Under the pieces are notes generated by a model. The model did no database searches and was not told the DNA's origin. It saw only the letters and a list, made by a program, of their open reading frames with translations. Below, one piece after another: positions 21,091 to 28,517 of a stretch of DNA of 64,000 nucleotides (position 1 is its first letter; each line of letters begins with the position of its first letter). The stretch lies in NCBI GenBank assembly GCA_038322995.1, contig JBBQGM010000006.1, forward strand, positions 31,698 to 95,697, read 5' to 3'. Made by a program: the position numbers and the translations under genes. Source of the stretch: QHXQ01 sp038322995 (GTDB lineage: Bacteria; Acidobacteriota; Blastocatellia; Pyrinomonadales; Pyrinomonadaceae).

Positions 21091-21194
21091 CGCGCCCGAC
21101 CCGCTAAAATCTTCTGGAACCACTTCGCTGCCGCCGACATCAAACCCCTTGTTGCTGACCGTGTGGTCTGCCTATTCAACGACCGAGGAAATTT

Positions 21195-22007
21195 ATGCGC
21201 GTCTCATGTCTCGCCAGACTGTTTTTCGCTTGCACACTCCTGTTATCGCTTGCTGTTTCAGCCTCTGCTATTGGCACATCTGCTCAGGCGGCCCCGGAAA
21301 TCTCCGGACGCAATACAGCCGTAACCGTAGATAACGGCGCACGCGAAATACCTGTACTCAGCAAGCACTTACCTGAATGGGAGAGAGTGCAGAAAGAAGC
21401 CGTTTATGCGCTCAACTTAGCAAAGTTGCAAGCGGCAGTGCGCAATCAGCCCGTGCTGGATGTGGTTTCATTTGCTGGCGGGGCGGAAGCAGTGACAGCG
21501 AAGTACGAGCAAGGGCAACTCGTCATCGTCGAATTTCAAACGCCGCAACTGGCCAGCGACACGGACGGGCGCGTCGGCCAACGCATTACGGAATTACGCG
21601 CGGCCGGTCAACCCGTGCCGGCGGCGTACCGACGCGTGGGCAACTACGCGGTCTTCGTCTTCGACGCACCGAACGAACAGGCGGCGAATGCGCTGCTTGC
21701 GCAGGTGCATTATGAAAAGGTCGTACAGTGGCTCGGCGAAGACCCGCACCGGAATGAGCGCGCGAATAGATACTGGCTGAACATGTCGGGCAGTATCATC
21801 CTTAACACGGTCAAGGCGACGGGCCTCGCGATCTTGGTATGTTTGGGCCTCGGCGGACTCTTCGGTGGGGCCGTCTTCATGCGCCGGCGCGCGCAAACCG
21901 CGCTCAACGAGCAATACTCGGACGCAGGCGGCATGATGCGCCTAAATTTAGATAACTTCGCCGCACCAACGACCCAAGTCGCCGCCTTGCCACCGCACAA
22001 AGAGTAA
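21195..22007 (+). CDS. Secreted protein with C-terminal membrane anchor, unknown
   Basis: A 270-residue protein with a signal peptide (residues 1 to about 25), an extracytoplasmic domain (about 30-195), one transmembrane helix (about 200-225, ILVCLGLGGLFGGAVF) and a short basic then acidic cytoplasmic tail. I do not recognise the domain; it has two repeated-looking alpha/beta segments (VSFAGGAEAVTAKYEQGQLVIVEF and VGNYAVFVFDAPNEQAANALL). A hairpin terminator follows closely. Confidence 0.65.
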   Translation: MRVSCLARLFFACTLLLSLAVSASAIGTSAQAAPEISGRNTAVTVDNGAREIPVLSKHLPEWERVQKEAVYALNLAKLQAAVRNQPVLDVVSFAGGAEAVTAKYEQGQLVIVEFQTPQLASDTDGRVGQRITELRAAGQPVPAAYRRVGNYAVFVFDAPNEQAANALLAQVHYEKVVQWLGEDPHRNERANRYWLNMSGSIILNTVKATGLAILVCLGLGGLFGGAVFMRRRAQTALNEQYSDAGGMMRLNLDNFAAPTTQVAALPPHKE

Positions 22008-22021
22008 GCAAACGAGACAAA

Positions 22022-22056
22022 AAAGCACGCTGAAGTGTGTCACCTCAGCGCGCTTT
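22022..22056 (+). terminator. Hairpin terminator
   Basis: AAAGCACGCTGA pairs with TCAGCGCGCTTT (one mismatch), followed by CTGTTG. It lies 15 bases after the stop of the preceding gene. Confidence 0.75.
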
Positions 22057-22091
22057 CTGTTGCCCCGTGCTTGAAACTTGTTTAGCTACTA

Positions 22092-22171
22092 CCGCAAAAA
22101 AAAACATTTGCGGGTTGCTGATTTACCTGCGAGGCTCCCCCAAGCCTATACAGATGATAATCAGCAACCCG
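22092..22171. other. Overlapping alternative hairpins, possible RNA element
   Basis: A short hairpin CCGCAAA/TTTGCGG (22092-22113) shares its right arm with the left arm of a longer inverted repeat, CGGGTTGCTGATTTA (22111-22125) with TAATCAGCAACCCG (22158-22171). Mutually exclusive stems of this kind are seen in attenuators and structured RNAs, but no gene follows on either strand within 400 bases. Confidence 0.4.
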
Positions 22172-22601
22172 ACAATTGTATTGCTCTTTGACAGCTTGCC
22201 CGCGCGCGACCCCGTTCCCCCGAAAGAGTCGCTGCCGACTGTCGCAAGTGAAGACCTCCCCCAAAGTCTTCGCTCACTGCCGCCTCCGAGCCTGACCCGA
22301 TAATGCTATCTACCCTTTGTCAATTTTAACTGACCATCCCTTGAGCAATGAGCATGCCATATCTTGGCCGTACTTTATCAAGTATCACTCAAGCACCATC
22401 GCCGGCAATAATGACGCGCGCAAGATTTGTTTGCCTGCAAATTAGTTACGGCCAGAGACAAATCTAAAGGTTGATCATATCCAGCAATATCGTATTTTTT
22501 TAATACTAAGCAACAGTACATTTGTATGATTTGCATGCTCGGCTCGCTCACAATTCAACCACCTTGTTAAATTGTGCAGTTTCCTGTGCGTCAATCACAG
22601 C
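22172..22601. other. AT-rich convergent gap
   Basis: About 430 bases between convergent genes, markedly more AT-rich than the surroundings. One small inverted repeat (AGTGAAGAC with GTCTTCGCTCACT, about 22247-22280) is visible. No reading frame or RNA gene is recognisable. Confidence 0.5.
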
Positions 22602-23663
22602 TCAAACTCTGGCCAACTCGAATGATGTGCGTATCTCGCCGACAAGATCACCGCGATGGTTGCGCACGTCGAAGCGCGCATAAGGCGCAAGCGCAACCTG
22701 TGCCTGCTCATCCAGCACGCCGAGCTGGCGCAATGATTCAATGACGACGGTCGGGCGGGCGCGCAAATTCTCGCCGTCCTCGATCTTGAGCGCCAGACCC
22801 AAACCCTCCGGCCAACGCGCCGACGGCCGCACGCCTACCGTGTAGACGCCTTCCGCGCCGACCTTCGAGACGACTGCACCTTTCGTTGCCCGCATCAACT
22901 CCGTGTCCAGCCGCTCCGTCGTACCGCCGACCAATTCCGGGTGCGCCGTCATCGCCCGCACAATCCACGCGCAAGCTTGGCGCACGTCTGCATCGAACTT
23001 ACCGGGCGGCGCAACCAGACGCGCATACATCAGCGCCATCGCCCGCACCGGCATGCCGAAGACCGGCACGCCGCAACCGTCCACCCCAATCGCGATCTCG
23101 GCCAATGGGAGACCGGCGAACTGCGCGACCGCGTGCGCGATTGCTTGCTGCACGGGATTGTCTAGCTCATCGTAGGTTGCCGTCGGCGCACCGAGGTGCA
23201 GGGCAAGCGCGAGTAGTCCCGCGTGCTTACCCGAACAGTTGTTCTGCAAGACGCGAAACGGCGTGCCGCGCTCGCGCATCACTAACGCAACCTCACGGCT
23301 GAACGGTTCATGCACGCCGCACTTCAGCGCGCTCTCGTCCAAGCCGATCTTACGCAGCATGCCGGCAACGGTCGCCTCATGCACCGGTTCGCCGCTATGC
23401 GAGCCGCACGCGATGGCGACCTCTTCGTCCGTGAAGCCGAAGCGCGCGGCCGCGCCCGACGCAACGAGCGGCATGCCCTGAAACGGCTTCGCGGACGAGC
23501 GCAGGAACGTGACCATCTCCGGCGCGCCCAATTGTGCGACGATTGTCCCGGCCGGCTCGACTGCGACGACGTGCCCGCGATGACGCGACTCCACGATGCC
23601 GCCCCGTCGCACTTCGACGAGCGCCGCCGGCAAAGGGCTTTGACTCTGTTGTGCTTGGCTCAT
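22602..23663 (-). CDS. Asparaginase (L-asparaginase II/AnsA family)
   Basis: A 353-residue protein of the thermolabile asparaginase family known from Rhizobium. Recognisable blocks are VEVRRGGIVESRHRGHVV, FLRSSAKPFQ, CGSHSGEPVH, NNCSGKHAGLL and GVDGCGVPVFGMP, which include the serine/lysine residues of its active site. It should hydrolyse asparagine to aspartate and ammonia in the cytoplasm. The GrdB-like gene ends 13 bases upstream on the same strand, so they are likely an operon. Confidence 0.9.
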   Translation of the reverse strand: MSQAQQSQSPLPAALVEVRRGGIVESRHRGHVVAVEPAGTIVAQLGAPEMVTFLRSSAKPFQGMPLVASGAAARFGFTDEEVAIACGSHSGEPVHEATVAGMLRKIGLDESALKCGVHEPFSREVALVMRERGTPFRVLQNNCSGKHAGLLALALHLGAPTATYDELDNPVQQAIAHAVAQFAGLPLAEIAIGVDGCGVPVFGMPVRAMALMYARLVAPPGKFDADVRQACAWIVRAMTAHPELVGGTTERLDTELMRATKGAVVSKVGAEGVYTVGVRPSARWPEGLGLALKIEDGENLRARPTVVIESLRQLGVLDEQAQVALAPYARFDVRNHRGDLVGEIRTSFELARV

Positions 23664-23675
23664 CTGCTCACAAAA

Positions 23676-24488
23676 TTAACGCTCGCCCCGCTCGTGCTCG
23701 ACCGCTGATTCAAGTTCGACACCGAGTTTGTGTATGACCGGTTGATCCATCGGCTCAAGCAGCCGCAACGCCTCGTCCAGCACGCGCCGTTGATGCTCAG
23801 GCCACAATGGCTCGCCGGCCACGCTGCCGAAGTTGCCCTTGTAGTAGCCGCCGCGTGGCGGACGCACATGCTCCGCGATCTCGCGGTCGACCATGAGCGT
23901 CATCGTGGGCACGCCCGCCGCTTCGAGCGCACGTGCCGCCAGCGCCATCGTCTGATGACACAGCCGCGAAGCCGGGATCAGCAACGCCGCCTGCACCTCG
24001 TATCGCTTCACGCGCTCGATCAACTCCGGCAGCGCCGTGCGCGTGAACCGCGCCGCGTGCGGGATGAAGCCGCATAAGCTCCAGAAGACCGGGTTGAGTT
24101 GCCCGATAATGCCGTTGCCCTCGAACTCGAACAGGCGCGCGAGCGGTATCTGCGCGTTCATATCGCGCTTGACCGCCGTCGGATCGTAGCCGCGCCCGGC
24201 CCAGAGCAAGTCCGCCGCTTCGATCTCGATGGGAATTTCGCGGAAGCTCGTGTCGCCATCGGCGAGCGTCACGTCGAACGGGTCTGTGCCGTCAATGTAT
24301 GCGCCGGCCGACGTGATCAAACCGAGGTTGAGCATCGGCAACGCGCGGCGCAACGGTTGAAACGGCGCGCGTTTGTTCACGACCCACGGATATTGCGCGC
24401 CCATGTCGTCGTCGTCGTGCAACTCGTGTGTGCGCTGCCAGCGTTTGTAGCTCTCGCGCCACGCATCGGTTCCTTCAAGCGTCTCCAC
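23676..24488 (-). CDS. GrdB-like (glycine/sarcosine/betaine reductase B) family protein
   Basis: A 270-residue protein with LGLITSAGAYI, DTSFREIP and a C-terminal CHQTMALAARALEAAGVPT block as in the selenoprotein B family of glycine/sarcosine/betaine and proline reductases. In true reductases a selenocysteine sits just before the CHQ motif; here that position reads LIPASRLCHQ, so a serine replaces it. No other reductase subunit is nearby. A reductase role is therefore doubtful and the protein may have another function in an aerobe. It shares a transcript with the asparaginase gene by spacing. Confidence 0.75.
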   Translation of the reverse strand: METLEGTDAWRESYKRWQRTHELHDDDDMGAQYPWVVNKRAPFQPLRRALPMLNLGLITSAGAYIDGTDPFDVTLADGDTSFREIPIEIEAADLLWAGRGYDPTAVKRDMNAQIPLARLFEFEGNGIIGQLNPVFWSLCGFIPHAARFTRTALPELIERVKRYEVQAALLIPASRLCHQTMALAARALEAAGVPTMTLMVDREIAEHVRPPRGGYYKGNFGSVAGEPLWPEHQRRVLDEALRLLEPMDQPVIHKLGVELESAVEHERGER

Positions 24489-24522
24489 GTCTCTCTTCCT
24501 TCCCGCGCCAAATTTGCGCGCT

Positions 24523-25098
24523 TCACCGGCCGCGCCGGCGCGCCATCACGAGCAACGCCACGATGCCCGCCAGCATGCCGATGCTCAAAGCGACGACCGA
24601 ATAACCGTGTAAATTATCGAACGCAACGCGCACCGGATCGCCCGCCGCCACCTCATCAATCGGCCGCCCCATCGCATGGCGCAACGCGAGCAGCCGCGCG
24701 TTGATCAGCCAGTGCCCGATGAAAGTCGACAGCGCGACGAGCGCGAGCGCACAAACTTCCAGCAGCCACGCGCGCCGCCCGCTCAACTCGCGCCCGATGA
24801 ATGAACTTGCGAGCAATAACAAACTGATGACGACGCCCGCCACGTTCACAATACCAAGCGTGCGCGTGACGAGGTTGCCCGCCAACTCGCGCGCTGGCAG
24901 CACCGCGAAGGCGCTCGGCGCGACCGCGAAGCTAAAAAAGACGGCCGCGCCTAGCCAGACCGCAATGAGCAACAACCGCACGTCCTGCGCGACGCCGAAG
25001 CCTGCCTGCGCGCGCGTGTTAGCGTGGCCGCCGGATCGCGCGCCCTGCTCGGCCGCCGTCAGCCCCATCTGTGGATCGCTTATTTCAATGCTCATCAA
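24523..25098 (-). CDS. DUF4149-type membrane protein
   Basis: A 191-residue inner-membrane protein. A polar N-terminal stretch of about 35 residues precedes four hydrophobic segments (about 40-60, 75-98, 108-128 and 168-185). The first, RLLLIAVWLGAAVFFSFAVAP, is the DUF4149 signature. Its function is unknown. The start overlaps the stop of the DUF309 gene by four bases (ATGA), so translation is likely coupled. Confidence 0.8.
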   Translation of the reverse strand: MMSIEISDPQMGLTAAEQGARSGGHANTRAQAGFGVAQDVRLLLIAVWLGAAVFFSFAVAPSAFAVLPARELAGNLVTRTLGIVNVAGVVISLLLLASSFIGRELSGRRAWLLEVCALALVALSTFIGHWLINARLLALRHAMGRPIDEVAAGDPVRVAFDNLHGYSVVALSIGMLAGIVALLVMARRRGR

Positions 25099-25535
25099 TC
25101 AAACTCCATCACTTCCGGCACGAGGCGAATAATTGGCGGCGCGATCTCCGGCGGCGTCAACTCGCGCGGGTCGGGTACGGACAGCAGCCACGCGAGCGAA
25201 CGTTCAAGTTGGGCCTGATAGTCAGTCAGATCGAGCGACATGAACTGCGGCGTGCCGAGTCGGGCAAACTTCTCCGTCGCCATCTGCCACATACGCCGGG
25301 CCGCGCCCGGCCGGCCGATCTCTAGATGATGAAAGGCGACTGCTGACTGAATCATGGCCTGCAAGAACAGTTTCTCGCGCGGCCCCGCGTCGTCGCGCCA
25401 GCGATCCTCCCAGGCATCGTGCGCCGCGTGAAACTCGCCCGCGTTATAAAGATCGATCCCCGCGATATACTCGACCGGATACGCCGCCGCGTGCGCTGCC
25501 GTATACGCCGCCGTGTCGCTCAAACCGTTTGCCAT
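25095..25535 (-). CDS. DUF309 family protein
   Basis: A 146-residue protein with the DUF309 core GIDLYNAGEFHAAHDAWEDRW followed by AVAFHHLEIGRPGAARRM, an all-helical fold with paired His/Glu/Asp positions. Function is unknown. It is the first gene of a coupled pair with the DUF4149 membrane protein. Confidence 0.88.
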   Translation of the reverse strand: MANGLSDTAAYTAAHAAAYPVEYIAGIDLYNAGEFHAAHDAWEDRWRDDAGPREKLFLQAMIQSAVAFHHLEIGRPGAARRMWQMATEKFARLGTPQFMSLDLTDYQAQLERSLAWLLSVPDPRELTPPEIAPPIIRLVPEVMEFD

Positions 25536-25604
25536 TGCCGCGATTATAACGCAGGGCGCAGCCGGTGGCCGTTAATCTTGACCACTCGTGCTTAGCCCGC
25601 GCTG

Positions 25605-25946
25605 TTAGTAGCGCGGCACGCGCGGATCAACTTCGCGCGCCCACCGCTCGATGCCCCCGGCCAGATTATGTAGTTTGTTAAAGCCCTGTTGCGCAAAGAA
25701 GGCGCAAGCCTGTGCGCTGCGCAGGCCATGATGACACATGAAGACGATCTCTTCGTCCGGCTTAAGCGTACCGGCCCACTCATCGAACCGGCTGAGCGGC
25801 AGCAGTTCCGCCCCTTCTATCCGGGCTAATTCGTACTCCATCTGCTCACGCACATCGATCACGCGCACCTGCTCACCGCGCGCCAGTCGCGCCGCCAAGG
25901 CTAAAGGCTCAATCGTCTCAAAATTCACGGCTACCATAAGCTTCAA
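25605..25946 (-). CDS. Single-domain rhodanese
   Basis: A 113-residue sulfurtransferase. The active-site loop is CHHGLRS with the catalytic Cys at about residue 75, and the VIDVREQMEYELARIEGA and FNKLHNLAGGIERWA blocks are intact. It probably carries sulfane sulfur in the cytoplasm. Its start overlaps the stop of the upstream flavoprotein gene by four bases, so the two are translationally coupled. Confidence 0.9.
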   Translation of the reverse strand: MKLMVAVNFETIEPLALAARLARGEQVRVIDVREQMEYELARIEGAELLPLSRFDEWAGTLKPDEEIVFMCHHGLRSAQACAFFAQQGFNKLHNLAGGIERWAREVDPRVPRY

Positions 25947-26866
25947 CCACGCTGTCCGCTGCTAAGCCGTGCGGCGATCACTTTCGCGGCGGTTGCGCCC
26001 GTGCCCACCGCACCGCTGATGGTCGGGGCGCTTGGGTTCGCCACGTCGCCGATGGCAAAGACGTTCGCGCTGCTCGTCTCCTGCTCGCTTGTGACCGTGA
26101 TGTAGCCGCGCTCGTCCGTCTGCACCTGCGCCCGGCACAACTCGCTGTTCGGCTCGACACCGATGCGTATTAGCACACCACGTACGGCCATCTGAAACGG
26201 CTTGAGCGCGCCGTGCCGCTTGATCTCGACCGCCTCGACCTTAGCAGTGCCAATGATGCGCGTCACCTCCGCTCCGGTGAAGACTGTGATGCAATGCTCG
26301 CCGCGCAGCCGCTCGACGAATTCCGGCCGCGCACGCAAGGTCGGGCCGCGCTGCACCAGCGTGACTGTCGGGCAGACCTCCGCGAGTAGCAGCGCGTTCT
26401 CGACCGCCGCGTCGCCGCCGCCGACGACGCACACATCCTCGCCCGCAAATTCGTCGCGGTCGCGCACGCCCGATGCCAGCACGCCGCGGCCCGCAAACTC
26501 CAATGCGCCCGGCACAGCCAACGCGCGCCGCCTGACACCCATCGCCATGATTAGACAGATCGCCTGTAACTCTTCGCCCTGGCGCAAGCTAACGCGCTTG
26601 GCCGCCAAGTCAACCCGCGCGATCTCAACATCCGTCCAAAGATCAAACTCCGCATTTTCAACCTGCGCCGCGAACAGATCGCGCAACTGCCGGCCGTCGC
26701 TTGCGCGCACGCCGAGATAGTTAGTAATCGGGTTATAGACGCGCAGCAGTTGGCCACCCGGTTCAGCCTGCGCTTCCAATACGAGCGCGTCCAAGCCCAA
26801 TTCATCGCACCACAAAGCGGCCGACAAGCCCGCCGCCCCCGCGCCGATGATGATCACGTCGAGCAT
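25943..26866 (-). CDS. Thioredoxin-reductase-like FAD/NAD(P) oxidoreductase
   Basis: A 307-residue flavoprotein with the FAD-binding IIGAGAAGLSAALWC at the N terminus and a second Rossmann motif CVVGGGDAAVENALLL (about residue 150). The redox CxxC of thioredoxin reductase, expected just before that motif, is absent (the segment reads GVLASGVRDRDEF). This fits the ferredoxin/flavodoxin-NADP reductase branch of the family. The nearby flavin reductase and 2Fe-2S ferredoxin genes on the same strand support an electron-transfer role. It is coupled to the downstream rhodanese gene. Confidence 0.88.
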   Translation of the reverse strand: MLDVIIIGAGAAGLSAALWCDELGLDALVLEAQAEPGGQLLRVYNPITNYLGVRASDGRQLRDLFAAQVENAEFDLWTDVEIARVDLAAKRVSLRQGEELQAICLIMAMGVRRRALAVPGALEFAGRGVLASGVRDRDEFAGEDVCVVGGGDAAVENALLLAEVCPTVTLVQRGPTLRARPEFVERLRGEHCITVFTGAEVTRIIGTAKVEAVEIKRHGALKPFQMAVRGVLIRIGVEPNSELCRAQVQTDERGYITVTSEQETSSANVFAIGDVANPSAPTISGAVGTGATAAKVIAARLSSGQRG

Positions 26867-26875
26867 AGAAAGCCG

Positions 26876-26930
26876 CTAACTGTTAGCTGTTAGCTTCGAG
26901 CAAAAGGCTAAAAGCTAATCGCTAACAGCT
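26876..26930. repeat. TTAGCTG heptamer palindrome
   Basis: Tandem units of the type CTGTTAG (26876-26894) are followed by reverse-complement units; AGCTGTTAGC (26885-26894) pairs with GCTAACAGCT (26921-26930), and TAGCTT pairs with AAGCTA inside. TTTTT follows at once on the plus strand. It lies between the flavin reductase and flavoprotein genes. Confidence 0.75.
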
Positions 26931-26933
26931 TTT

Positions 26934-27413
26934 TCACAATGCCACGCGCGCGTAGCCGCCGCGATAGTAGAGCAGCGGTTGGGCGTCGTCGCGGATATGC
27001 GTGTGTTCGACCGCGCCGACGAGGATGGTATGATCGCCGCCCTCGTGTGCCTGCTGCACGCGACATTCGATGGTGGCCAGCACATCGGCCAGCACGGGCG
27101 CGTCGTCGAGCCCTTTGCTGTAGCCTAGCCCAGCGAACTTGTCCGGCTCGCGTGAGGCGAACAACCGCGAGAGTTGCTCCTGCTCGGCGCTCAAGATATT
27201 GACGATGAAGACGCCGCTTGTCTGAAAAGCGTCATGCACGTAAGCGTTGCGCTCAATGCAGACGAGCACGAGCGGCGGCTCAAGCGAGAGCGAACTAAAG
27301 GCGCTTACAGTGATCCCGAGCGGCCGCGCTTCGGCGTCGCGCGTGGTCACAACCGTCACGCCGCTGGCGAAGCGGCTGAGCGCCGTGCGGAACTGGTTTT
27401 TATCAACCGGCAC
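26934..27413 (-). CDS. Flavin reductase family protein
   Basis: A 159-residue member of the FMN-binding flavin reductase family, with the opening RTALSRFASGVTVVTTRD, then GITVSAFSSLSLEPPLVLVC and a C-terminal LLYYRGGYARV. Such proteins reduce free flavin with NAD(P)H, often for a two-component monooxygenase. No monooxygenase partner is in the neighbourhood. The heptamer palindrome separates it from the flavoprotein gene. Confidence 0.9.
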   Translation of the reverse strand: MPVDKNQFRTALSRFASGVTVVTTRDAEARPLGITVSAFSSLSLEPPLVLVCIERNAYVHDAFQTSGVFIVNILSAEQEQLSRLFASREPDKFAGLGYSKGLDDAPVLADVLATIECRVQQAHEGGDHTILVGAVEHTHIRDDAQPLLYYRGGYARVAL

Positions 27414-27583
27414 GACCGTATCTCCCCAATTTATTACTGAGCTTGATTAGGTCGCCGAGCATAACACAGAAGCAGCGGGCCGCCCCAAATCGCACGGCAG
27501 CAGGGCGGAATAGAGCAACGCGCTCAGACCGCCGCCCATATTCACTCAGCCAGCGGCTGTTTTTATTTGCTGTGCGCGCGCAG

Positions 27584-27979
27584 CTACTTGTCGGGGTCTT
27601 CGAGTTTGACGCACGAGTTGAGGCGCGTGATAACCAGCCCTGCGCGCACGCGGAAGCGACAGGCAAGCGCGGTCTTCTCTAACGCATCCGGCGGTTCATC
27701 CTCTTGATACCAGAATTGACAATTGGTGCAGTCGCCGTTCCAGCAGAAGTCGCCGTAGGAGATGCTGCGCATGGCGAGGAACTGAAAGCAGCGCAGCAGC
27801 CGGTTATTCTCAGGCACTTCGACGCGCCGGCCCAGCACCTCGATCCCGATCAGTTTGTCGTATGGCTCGAACAGGTCGTCGTTATTACTCACGAGGGCTT
27901 GGCTAAACTCCAACGGCGGGGATGCGGCAAAACGTCGGTGCCCAGTATACATAAAACAGGGATGAGTAACGAATGGCAA
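27584..27979 (-). CDS. 2Fe-2S ferredoxin-like protein
   Basis: A 131-residue protein containing FCWNGDCTNCQF, the C-x4-C-x2-C pattern of plant-type 2Fe-2S ferredoxins, and a fourth cysteine 25 residues later in LACRFRVRAGL. The start is uncertain; an internal ATG (MYTGHRR, about 27952) is equally possible. It could serve as electron carrier for the ferredoxin-reductase-like flavoprotein encoded 1 kb downstream on the same strand. Confidence 0.75.
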   Translation of the reverse strand: MPFVTHPCFMYTGHRRFAASPPLEFSQALVSNNDDLFEPYDKLIGIEVLGRRVEVPENNRLLRCFQFLAMRSISYGDFCWNGDCTNCQFWYQEDEPPDALEKTALACRFRVRAGLVITRLNSCVKLEDPDK

Positions 27980-28118
27980 GTTAAAGGCGTGGGCAAAGTG
28001 CTAAGGGCAAAGTTAAAGCCGACTAACCGGCAACCGCGCTCCTTGGACTTTTGCCCGCTGGCGCGTCAACTCGTCACCCGGCCCTGTCTTTGCTAAACTG
28101 TGCGCAGACAGGAGGCGA

Positions 28119-28349
28119 TTGAAACACGTGAGCTTAGTAATCTATGTAAAGCCGGGCTGCCCTTATTGCCAGCAGGCGCGCGAGCACTTTAACGCGCAGG
28201 GCACGCCGTTCATCGAGTATGACGCGCAGACTGATCCGGCGCGCCGCAAAGAGATGCTGGCCCTCTCTGATGGCGACCCGACCGTGCCTTGTATCGTTGA
28301 GAATGGCGTCTATCAAAGTTCGGGCTGGGGCAACCCGCCCCGTGGTTGA
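28119..28349 (+). CDS. Glutaredoxin-like protein, possibly with C-terminal selenocysteine
   Basis: A 76-residue thioredoxin-fold protein with active site KPGCPYCQQA and the cis-proline segment TVPCIVENG. An AGGAGG (28110-28115) precedes both candidate starts, TTG 28119 and GTG 28128. It ends in a glycine/proline tail WGNPPRG and then UGA. If that UGA were read through, only four more residues follow before a second UGA (28362-28364). A 6-bp GC hairpin (28366-28382) lies 16 bases past the first UGA, within SECIS range. I annotate termination at the first UGA; selenocysteine there is possible but unproven. Confidence 0.75.
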   Translation: MKHVSLVIYVKPGCPYCQQAREHFNAQGTPFIEYDAQTDPARRKEMLALSDGDPTVPCIVENGVYQSSGWGNPPRG

Positions 28350-28517
28350 ACCGTACACGACTGACGCGGGCCGTGCGCCCGCAATCGCAAACCAAATCAC
28401 CGTCCACGGCGCTAAATTATCGTTACGCCGAGTTGCGCCACAGCCCTCGTGCCGGAGTGGGGCCGGTTGTGCCGCTGATCCCGTTCGCTAAACGCACATC
28501 GCAGGAGAGAGACACAC

